13,511 nucleotides of DNA from positions 1 to 13,511 of the forward strand of contig JAFYGL010000218.1 of NCBI GenBank assembly GCA_017543165.1, in the 5' to 3' direction. The notes under the pieces are model-generated. The model had not been told where the DNA came from and made no database searches. It saw nothing but the letters and a program-made list of their open reading frames with translations. Source of the stretch: Victivallales bacterium. GTDB taxonomy: Bacteria; Verrucomicrobiota; Lentisphaeria; Oligosphaerales; Oligosphaeraceae. The position numbers and the translations under genes were made by a program. Shown here in pieces: positions 7,901-13,511 of this stretch (position 1 is its first letter; every line of letters begins with the position of its first letter).

Positions 7901-8176
7901 ATGGTTACCAAGACGGGAATAGTACACAACAAGAACGGCATACACTGCCGTCCTGCGGAGATGATAGCGAAGAAGACAAAGGGCTATGCGGGCACCGTGA
8001 GCATTGTGAACGGCAATGGCCTGGAGGCGAATACCCATAGTGTCCTTTCCATTCTTCGCCTAGGGCTGATAGAAGGGGATTCATTCACGGTGTCAGTGGA
8101 TGGCCCAGATGAGGAGAAGGTCTGCAACGAGATGCTGGCGTTGCTGGAAAAGCCCTTTGACTGTGTATTCGACTAG
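7901..8176 (+). CDS. HPr family phosphocarrier protein
   Basis: A 91-aa protein of the length and pattern of HPr, the small carrier that passes phosphate from PEP via Enzyme I to PTS partners. The active-site block NKNGIHCRPAEMI matches the family N-x-x-G-[LI]-H-x-R-P-A pattern, with the phosphorylatable His at position 15. The second conserved block is THSVLSILRLGLIEGD (45-60). Its Ser47 lies where the regulatory Ser46 is in Gram-positive HPr, so phosphorylation by an HPr kinase is possible but not shown. The start at 7901 has only a poor ribosome-binding site and lies 11 bases after the previous stop codon, so expression probably depends on coupling. No Enzyme I, Enzyme II or HPr kinase is in the window. 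It may be a regulatory or paralogous HPr rather than the main PTS one. Confidence 0.9.
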   Translation: MVTKTGIVHNKNGIHCRPAEMIAKKTKGYAGTVSIVNGNGLEANTHSVLSILRLGLIEGDSFTVSVDGPDEEKVCNEMLALLEKPFDCVFD

Positions 8177-8205
8177 CATTCACCCCATATAGAAGGCAGG
8201 CACTA

Positions 8206-11100
8206 ATGAACAGTACAGTTAAGCTACCAAATGAGGTCAAGGGCAAGTGGATCTGGGACAGCAGCGGCGATGGCGGAGATTGCCAGCGCCTGCTTTTCAG
8301 AAGCGACTTCGTGTTAACGGAAATGCCTGGCGAGGCGGAGCTGTGGGTGGCCACATACGCGTTCTTCCAGATTGTGATAAATGGACGCGTCTGCACGGCG
8401 GGGCCGATTCCTCATCCTGGCGGCAAGCGAAGCGCATACGCCGTCAAGGTTGATGTTACGCACCTGCTGGAAGTAGGCAGCAACCGCATTGTCATATATG
8501 CGCACAGGGAGAACAACAACCTTTCAGGCGTGAAAAGTTCATTCGATGCATTGTGGATGCAGATTGACGTGGACGGCCTGCCTGTGAAATGGACTTCCGA
8601 CAAGGACTGGGCTGTCAAAGTGGCTGATGCATACCAGGACACGGGCCTGCGCACAGGCGCCTGCGACGTGTTCACTGAATACGTGGATTTGGGATTGCTT
8701 GGCAATGAATGGAAGAGGAAGGACACTGGCAGGCTGCTTGCGCAGAAGGGCGGCTGGCACACGCCTGACTTTGTGCAGGATGTAAGCGCATCATTTTGCA
8801 TATTGGAGCCTTTTGACCAAAGCCCCCGCATACCTGAAAGACTGCGCTGTACCAATTTCCTTTGTCAAGGCACTGTGGGGCCTGCCTGCCTGGTTTCATG
8901 GATTTCCTTCAACGATGCCATGAACGGGGCCTCCGTGCCAGGTACATACGTGGCAGAGACATACGTATGGTGCGAAGAGGCAATAGAGGCTGAGGCCCTT
9001 CTGGTGTGCGATGCGCCGTACATACTCTATTTGAATGGCGAGCAGCTCAAGAGCCAGGCTGTGCCCAAGCTTGTGTACCGCGGTCCTTCAAGTTCCTTGC
9101 GGGCGGGCTGCCTCCAGCCCCAGGATTATGAGGAGCCCTCTCTGGACATGGCGCTTGCCGCTGGATGGAATCACATCATGATGGTGGTGGAGTGCATATC
9201 GAAGCGCACTGGCGCCACGCTGCTCTTCCCGCAGTTGGCCGATGGGCGTCTTTCATTCTGCCAGAAGGACAACGAGCAGGCCGAGCCAGGATGGAACGTG
9301 TCTGGCCCACTCAATGTGCCCATGGCCTTGATTTATCCAAGTTTCCCAAGGGATACACTGGTGAAATATCCCTTTGTGCCAGATGAGAAGAAACTCTACG
9401 ACCCAAGCACGTATTATGCCGCCAGGGCATTCGTCCAGAGCGAGAATGCGCCAGAGCAGTTCCCGATTTCGCTTCAGGAGGGGGAATATGTGGTGTTTGA
9501 CTTCGGCATGGTGCATTATGCGTTCCCCACTCTGAAACTGTCAGGCGACAAGGGTGACATCATCGATGTGGTCTGCGGCGAGCAGTTCAGGGATGGCGAG
9601 GTGCTGGAGTGCCAGCCAGGCAAGAGGCGCAACGCTTCCACCATAGTCCTTGGCCAGGGAGCCAATGAATGGATGAGCTCCACGCCAAAGGGAGTGTTCT
9701 ACATAATGCTGATTGTCAGGAAGGCGTCATCCACCGTGCTGATTGAGAATGTGGAATTGTGGAAGGAGACATTGGAATTGTCGGATGCAGGCTCGTTCTC
9801 ATGTTCACTGCCTACCCTTGAGGATGTCTGGAACAACGGTGTGCGCACTCTGGGCAGCACAATGCAGCGCATCTACATGGATTCGCCTTCAGGAGACCAG
9901 GCGCAGACCTTGCCCGACGCCATGATACAGTCCTGGGCCTCGTATTACGTGTTCGGCCAATATGGAATGGCCGCCCATGCGATAGAGACCTTTGCCAGAT
10001 GCCAGTTTGAGACGGGTGAACTCAATGCGGCAAGCCCATCCTCGCTGTTCCAGGCATTGCCCGATTATTCCCTGGCATGGCCTGTCTGGCTGCAAAGGCA
10101 TTATCATCATACTGGAGACAAGGAATTCCTGATGAAGATGATGCCCACATTGCAGAGGCTCATGTACTACTACAACGAAATTGCGGTGGCTGCGGACGGG
10201 CCTCTCTGGGATTTGAAGGACTATCTGGGCGTGCTGCCCTTTATTGACTACGGCAACTTCGAGCGGCGCGGCATAAGCATGGCATTGAATGGCTTGTATT
10301 GCCGCGCATTGCTGAGCGCATCCTGGCTGTCAGAGATGGCTGGCATTGATGAACTTGCCGCATTGTACAGGGAACGTGCCAGTTCCGTGGCAGGCAAGGT
10401 GAATGCATTGTTGTGGAACGAGGAGAAGGGATTGTATGCCGACAGCTATCTGGACGGGAAAGCGACCGAGGAATGCTCCTGGCAGAGCAATGTGCTTGCC
10501 ATATACGGCGGCATCGCAAATCCTGACAAGTCCGATGAGATCTGGAACCAGCTTTTCAGCGATGATGCGCCAATGGAGAAACTGGTGACACCAGAATACA
10601 ACAACCCCTATTTCAAGTACTACGTGCTGGAAACGGCCTGTGCTCTCGGCAAGTCGCAGTGGGCGTTGCGTTTCATACACTACTATTGGGGAAGCATGGC
10701 AAAAGCGGGCGCCAAGACATGGTGGGAAACCTTTGACCCCACTGTGGAGGACTACATTGGCCTGCATCCTGAATTGAAGCGGTGCTGCGGCTACGGGGTG
10801 TCGCCCAACGCCTTCCTCATTAGCGAACTGCTTGGAATACGGCCTGCCGAACCTGGAATGAAGATGGTTTATTTCAATCCAACGCCTGGCGATGTCAGTT
10901 GGGCGCGTGGCACGATACCCACTCCCAGCGGTTCCATAACCGTGTCCTGGCGCCTGGAGGACGATGGCATCTTCAATGTGAATATTTCCGCCACATACAT
11001 TTTGGAAGTGATTCCAGTGCTGGAGCCAGGCATCGCCGAGCAGGCGATATTCAATGTGTCCGACAAGGTGTCAATCATGGCGCCAGAGGAAGAAGAGTAG
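8206..11100 (+). CDS. GH78-like (alpha-L-rhamnosidase-type) glycoside hydrolase
   Basis: A 964-aa, probably cytoplasmic protein (no signal peptide) with the multi-domain layout of bacterial alpha-L-rhamnosidases: N-terminal beta-sandwich modules (about 1-200 and 230-520), a six-hairpin (alpha/alpha)6 catalytic domain (about 530-870) and a C-terminal beta-sandwich. The C-terminal run SPNAFLISELLGIRPAEPGM...PTPGDVSWARGTIPTPSGSITVSW (866-915) is strongly GH78-like. The block that in GH78 enzymes reads D-C-P-x-R-x-E-R-x-G-W-x-G-D is here DSPSGDQAQTLPDA (559-572): the first Asp and last Asp remain, but the Arg and Trp-x-Gly are lost and the acidic position is Asp rather than Glu. TWWETFDP (838-845) supplies a candidate catalytic Glu841. 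The protein is therefore either a divergent enzyme with altered specificity or one of reduced activity. The ATG at 8206 follows AAGG at 8193-8196. It is the last gene of the operon with HPr. Confidence 0.8.
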   Translation: MNSTVKLPNEVKGKWIWDSSGDGGDCQRLLFRSDFVLTEMPGEAELWVATYAFFQIVINGRVCTAGPIPHPGGKRSAYAVKVDVTHLLEVGSNRIVIYAHRENNNLSGVKSSFDALWMQIDVDGLPVKWTSDKDWAVKVADAYQDTGLRTGACDVFTEYVDLGLLGNEWKRKDTGRLLAQKGGWHTPDFVQDVSASFCILEPFDQSPRIPERLRCTNFLCQGTVGPACLVSWISFNDAMNGASVPGTYVAETYVWCEEAIEAEALLVCDAPYILYLNGEQLKSQAVPKLVYRGPSSSLRAGCLQPQDYEEPSLDMALAAGWNHIMMVVECISKRTGATLLFPQLADGRLSFCQKDNEQAEPGWNVSGPLNVPMALIYPSFPRDTLVKYPFVPDEKKLYDPSTYYAARAFVQSENAPEQFPISLQEGEYVVFDFGMVHYAFPTLKLSGDKGDIIDVVCGEQFRDGEVLECQPGKRRNASTIVLGQGANEWMSSTPKGVFYIMLIVRKASSTVLIENVELWKETLELSDAGSFSCSLPTLEDVWNNGVRTLGSTMQRIYMDSPSGDQAQTLPDAMIQSWASYYVFGQYGMAAHAIETFARCQFETGELNAASPSSLFQALPDYSLAWPVWLQRHYHHTGDKEFLMKMMPTLQRLMYYYNEIAVAADGPLWDLKDYLGVLPFIDYGNFERRGISMALNGLYCRALLSASWLSEMAGIDELAALYRERASSVAGKVNALLWNEEKGLYADSYLDGKATEECSWQSNVLAIYGGIANPDKSDEIWNQLFSDDAPMEKLVTPEYNNPYFKYYVLETACALGKSQWALRFIHYYWGSMAKAGAKTWWETFDPTVEDYIGLHPELKRCCGYGVSPNAFLISELLGIRPAEPGMKMVYFNPTPGDVSWARGTIPTPSGSITVSWRLEDDGIFNVNISATYILEVIPVLEPGIAEQAIFNVSDKVSIMAPEEEE

Positions 11101-11125
11101 GGGAAATTTCAAAACTACAACCGAC

Positions 11126-11144
11126 GGGGGGGCTGCGCCCCCCG
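11126..11144. repeat. G/C-only hairpin after the GH78-like gene
   Basis: A 7-bp stem, GGGGGGC (11127-11133) with GCCCCCC (11137-11143), and a TGC loop, followed by gaaccccc. It lies 26 bases after the stop codon of the glycosidase gene and has no T run on the plus strand, so it is not a classic intrinsic terminator. It could act as an mRNA-stabilising or attenuating stem between the operon and the next gene. Confidence 0.6.
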
Positions 11145-11218
11145 AACCCCCTGCTGTTCCAGTAGGAAAAATTGAGCGGAAACAAGAATACCCAATTTCC
11201 TTTGGTAGGAAGACGATT

Positions 11219-11890
11219 ATGTTGAGAAGATTGTCATTAGTATTATGCCTGGCTGCAATCTGCGTTGTTGCGGCGGAGTACAGCTGCAACTTTGTGGAAG
11301 GCGGCTGGAATATGAAGGATTGGCGTTTTGTGCGCAGCAGCCGCTGGACTTATGAGGGGCGTTGGGTGCAGAAGGAAAACTTCATACAGAACGTGGTTCC
11401 AGAAGGAGTGGGACCAGTGGAACTCCAGGGCAAGCGTGCTGGGGAGACATATACGAGCATGGTTCTTGCAAAGCCCGTCACTGGCTCCGCGACAATCAGC
11501 ACGACAATGTCGTTTGAATACAAGATGGCGCCGCTGATTGTGCTGGCTGGCCCATTGAAGGAGAATGGCGAGGCAGCCTATCCCGAATACCAGGAGCACT
11601 GGGAGATTGTGCTGTACAACGAGGGCCTCAATGTCTGGCACCACGAGGTCAAGGATGGCAAGCCGTATTGGAGAAAGGCCGCATACATGAAGGCGAAATT
11701 CGAGGCGGGCAAGCCATACGAGATGACCGCCAAGATTATGTTCACCGCCAAAGTGCCAATGCTTGAGGTCAAATGCGGCGACAGTGTATTCGGCTGCATG
11801 CTCCCCACACTGCCCAAGAACTATTATGCAGGCATTACCGCCTGCGAGGGCGTCAATGGCTTCTACAACTTCAAGATAATTTCAAAGTAG
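11219..11890 (+). CDS. Secreted protein with a probable LamG/concanavalin-like domain
   Basis: A 223-aa protein. The ATG at 11219 is chosen over the longer open frame (which begins at 11054, inside the glycosidase gene) because a clear signal peptide starts here: MLRRLSLVLCLAAICVVAA, with predicted cleavage after V-A-A (about residue 19), and AGGA lies at 11207-11210. The mature part is rich in Trp, Tyr and Gly and looks all-beta. The C-terminal NYYAGITACEGVNGFYNFKI is like the last strands of LamG / DUF1080-type jelly-roll domains, which bind or cut carbohydrates. Two Cys (in KCGDSVFGC) could form a disulphide. It is probably exported to the periplasm or outside. It lies 118 bases downstream of the glycosidase gene and may be co-transcribed with it. 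Specific function unknown; domain call tentative. Confidence 0.6.
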   Translation: MLRRLSLVLCLAAICVVAAEYSCNFVEGGWNMKDWRFVRSSRWTYEGRWVQKENFIQNVVPEGVGPVELQGKRAGETYTSMVLAKPVTGSATISTTMSFEYKMAPLIVLAGPLKENGEAAYPEYQEHWEIVLYNEGLNVWHHEVKDGKPYWRKAAYMKAKFEAGKPYEMTAKIMFTAKVPMLEVKCGDSVFGCMLPTLPKNYYAGITACEGVNGFYNFKIISK

Positions 11891-12021
11891 TGGACTGTTG
11901 TGGGGTATGCGGGGTGAAAAGCCCAGCGCCGTTCTGCACGGCACGCCGTTCCGCGCGGCCATTGGCCGTGCGTCAGGACGCGTGACCGCCATGTGCGCCT
12001 GGCTGGCATAAAACAGTCCAC
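11890..12021. repeat. Inverted repeat with an internal hairpin between convergent genes
   Basis: A perfect 10-bp inverted repeat, gtggactgtt (11890-11899) and aacagtccac (12012-12021), encloses about 112 bases; the right copy continues with a second cagtccac. Inside is a hairpin, GCGCGGCC-ATT-GGCCGTGC (11953-11971), followed by gtcaggacg. Stem and 3' flank match the ends of the 5083-5236 element. The stretch lies between the stop codons of the LamG-like gene (plus) and the ABC ATPase (minus) and probably serves as a two-way terminator or is a degraded copy of the same repeat family. Confidence 0.7.
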
Positions 12022-12031
12022 AGTCCACAGA

Positions 12032-13087
12032 TCACTTGTCCAGGACGATGATGTCTTCTGGCAGGATGTTGAGGGTTGCGTTACCGCCTTCCGTGTCGAA
12101 TTTGGGGTTCATTTCCAGGAAGTCCAGTGAAATGCCGCCGATGTTGGTCGTGGCGGTATGGCTTGATACCTCGCCTAGATAGGCGGTTTCCTTGAGTGTC
12201 GCAGGCAGGCTATTTGTCGCAGGAATTGTGAGGCTGATTGCCTCGGGGCGTATGGACAGGTGCACCTTGTCTCCCACTTTTGCATTTTGTGGCGCCTCTT
12301 TTGCCAGAAGGTCCCCTGCCGCAGTTTCTATAATGACGGAATCCGTTTGGATTGCCTTGATTTTGCCAGGAATCAGGTTCGTGTCCCCGATGAATGATGC
12401 TACGAAGCATGACGCTGGCTTGCAGTAGATTTCACGTGGGGAGCCAATCTGCATGATTTGGCCGTCCTTGAGAACGGCGACCTTGTCGGCCATGCTCAAT
12501 GCCTCCTGCCTGTCATGGGTGACATAGATGCCAGTGAGTGCGTTGTCCTTGCATAGGCGGCGTATTTCCTGCCTCATGTCCCTGCGCAGTTTTGCATCCA
12601 GGTTTGCCAGTGGCTCGTCCAGCAGCAGGCATCCAGGATGCACCACCAAAGTCCTTGCCAGTGCTACTCTTTGCTGCTGGCCGCCAGAGAGTTCGTTTGG
12701 CTTGCGGTCCGCCAGTTGTTCAATCTGGACGCTTTTCATGGCGTCCTTCACCATTTCGTTGATTTTATTCCGAGGCATTTTCTGCATTTCCAGGCCGAAG
12801 GCCACGTTCTGGTAAACCGTCAGGTGCGGGAAGAGTGCATAGCCCTGGAAGACCATTGCTGATTCCCTCTTGTCAGGCGTCAGTTTGCTTACGTCCTTGC
12901 CGTCGAAGAGTATTCTGCCCGAGGTCTGTTTTTCAAAGCCTCCGATGCATCTGAGGAGAGTTGTCTTGCCGCAGCCTGATGGTCCCAGCAGGAAGAAGAG
13001 CTGGCCATTTTCAATTTCGAGGCTGACATTGTCCAGTGCCTTGACATTGCCGAAGCGCTTGGTCAGGTTTTCAATTGAGATTTTCAT
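12032..13087 (-). CDS. ABC transporter ATP-binding protein, MalK/PotA/FbpC type
   Basis: A 351-aa ATPase subunit that would drive an inner-membrane importer. The nucleotide-binding domain is complete: Walker A GPSGCGKTT (35-43), Q-loop Gln81 in MVFQGYALFPHLTV, signature LSGGQQQR (133-140), Walker B CLLLDEP (153-159), D-loop ANLDAK, and H-loop VTHD with His191. The C-terminal third (about 235-351) is a TOBE-type regulatory domain (HLSIRPEAISL), as in the MalK, PotA and FbpC groups. The ATG at 13087 is preceded by AAAGGA about 8 bases away. It overlaps the end of the upstream gene by 17 bases, so the two are translationally coupled. No permease or binding protein lies in the window, so the substrate (sugar, polyamine, iron or other anion) cannot be assigned; the missing subunits are probably further upstream on the minus strand. 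Confidence 0.93.
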   Translation of the reverse strand: MKISIENLTKRFGNVKALDNVSLEIENGQLFFLLGPSGCGKTTLLRCIGGFEKQTSGRILFDGKDVSKLTPDKRESAMVFQGYALFPHLTVYQNVAFGLEMQKMPRNKINEMVKDAMKSVQIEQLADRKPNELSGGQQQRVALARTLVVHPGCLLLDEPLANLDAKLRRDMRQEIRRLCKDNALTGIYVTHDRQEALSMADKVAVLKDGQIMQIGSPREIYCKPASCFVASFIGDTNLIPGKIKAIQTDSVIIETAAGDLLAKEAPQNAKVGDKVHLSIRPEAISLTIPATNSLPATLKETAYLGEVSSHTATTNIGGISLDFLEMNPKFDTEGGNATLNILPEDIIVLDK

Positions 13088-13511
13088 CGAATATCCTTTT
13101 GATTTCGGAGCGGCGCACTATTGAATGCACGGCTGTCCTTGTGTTTCCAGTGATTATCTGCACGCTGGTGTCGCTGGTTGCTGAGATTGCCCTCTTGATT
13201 TTTGGGATGGCGTTTTGCGGGAGCATGCCATAGTCAGCCGCCAGCCAGAGAAGCGAGAGCATGTTCAGGCTGCTGCCATAGCTGAGTTCATGGCCCTTTT
13301 TATTTATGCTTCTCATATATCCCTTGACTGCATTGAAGTAGCCATTGATGTTGTGCTTGAGTATGAATGAGCGGATGTCCTCCTCTGCTGCCTTTACCAA
13401 GGAGGCCGCTTCGTTCAGGCCTGAGATGGCGGCGGATGTGTCGTCGCCAGGCTTGACTATGCTCAATGCGTAGAAGGAGGCCTTGTCCGCGAAGTCGAAT
13501 AGTGGCTTTAT
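13071..13511 (-). CDS. Unrecognised protein, C-terminal part only (runs off the window)
   Basis: The frame is open from the window edge to the stop codon at 13071, giving at least 146 codons. A TTG at 13466 is not a credible start, because the reading continues naturally upstream (DFADKASFYALSIVKPGDD). The visible part is mostly alpha-helical and mixed in charge, with no predicted membrane segment and no motif I can name; it includes KHNINGYFNAVKGYMRSINKKG and ends in IKRIFDENLN. Its end overlaps the ABC ATPase start by 17 bases, so it belongs to the same operon. It could be a transporter-associated or unrelated protein; the missing N-terminal part would be needed to tell. Confidence 0.7.
   Translation of the reverse strand: MKPLFDFADKASFYALSIVKPGDDTSAAISGLNEAASLVKAAEEDIRSFILKHNINGYFNAVKGYMRSINKKGHELSYGSSLNMLSLLWLAADYGMLPQNAIPKIKRAISATSDTSVQIITGNTRTAVHSIVRRSEIKRIFDENLN

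Noticed and set aside
11054..11218. N-terminal extension of the LamG-like protein into the glycosidase gene
   Set aside because: The extension is translated across the G/C hairpin, has low-complexity Pro/Gly content, and would bury the clear signal peptide that begins at 11219.

Overview
The window looks like bacterial chromosome from a carbohydrate-degrading heterotroph. A cytoplasmic GH78-type glycosidase, a Gfo/Idh/MocA oxidoreductase with the D-Y-D-x-W-L-G-P-A-P block, an N-acylglucosamine 2-epimerase-like protein and a secreted LamG-like protein lie close together. That mix, with moderate GC and palindrome-rich spacers, is what I would expect from the Verrucomicrobiota/Lentisphaerota side of the PVC group. 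This placement is inference from gene content only; there is no rRNA or other marker gene.

Layout. Positions 1-1700 are the end of a probable integrated element: a tyrosine recombinase gene (minus strand) lies directly beyond the 3' end of a tRNA-Ser(UGA) gene, with strong hairpin terminators on both sides of the recombinase. Positions 1922-3172 encode an AGE-family (alpha/alpha)6-barrel protein on the plus strand. It converges on mgtE (minus strand, Mg2+ channel), and the space between is filled by a 22-bp tandem repeat plus an inverted copy that can form a long hairpin. Upstream of mgtE is a gap of about 530 bp holding a good sigma70-like mgtE promoter and a compound palindromic element of about 155 bp.

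Positions 5369-11100 form a probable four-gene plus-strand operon: Gfo/Idh/MocA oxidoreductase, HEAT-repeat-like protein (frameshifted near its 3' end), HPr phosphocarrier, and GH78-like glycosidase. A small secreted LamG-like protein follows at 11219-11890. A reasonable reading is that the operon handles a deoxy-sugar-containing glycan after uptake (hydrolysis by the GH78 enzyme, oxidation or epimerisation by the dehydrogenase), with HPr as a regulatory or phosphotransfer partner; this is inferred from context. The right end carries, on the minus strand, a MalK/PotA-type ABC ATPase that overlaps the end of an unrecognised gene running off the window.

I found no defence system, CRISPR array, biosynthetic cluster or clearly new multi-gene system. 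The most interesting signals are non-coding: a dispersed hairpin motif present as three variants, one carrying a compensatory base-pair change; the tandem/inverted repeat between convergent genes; and a one-base frameshift in an otherwise intact operon gene.
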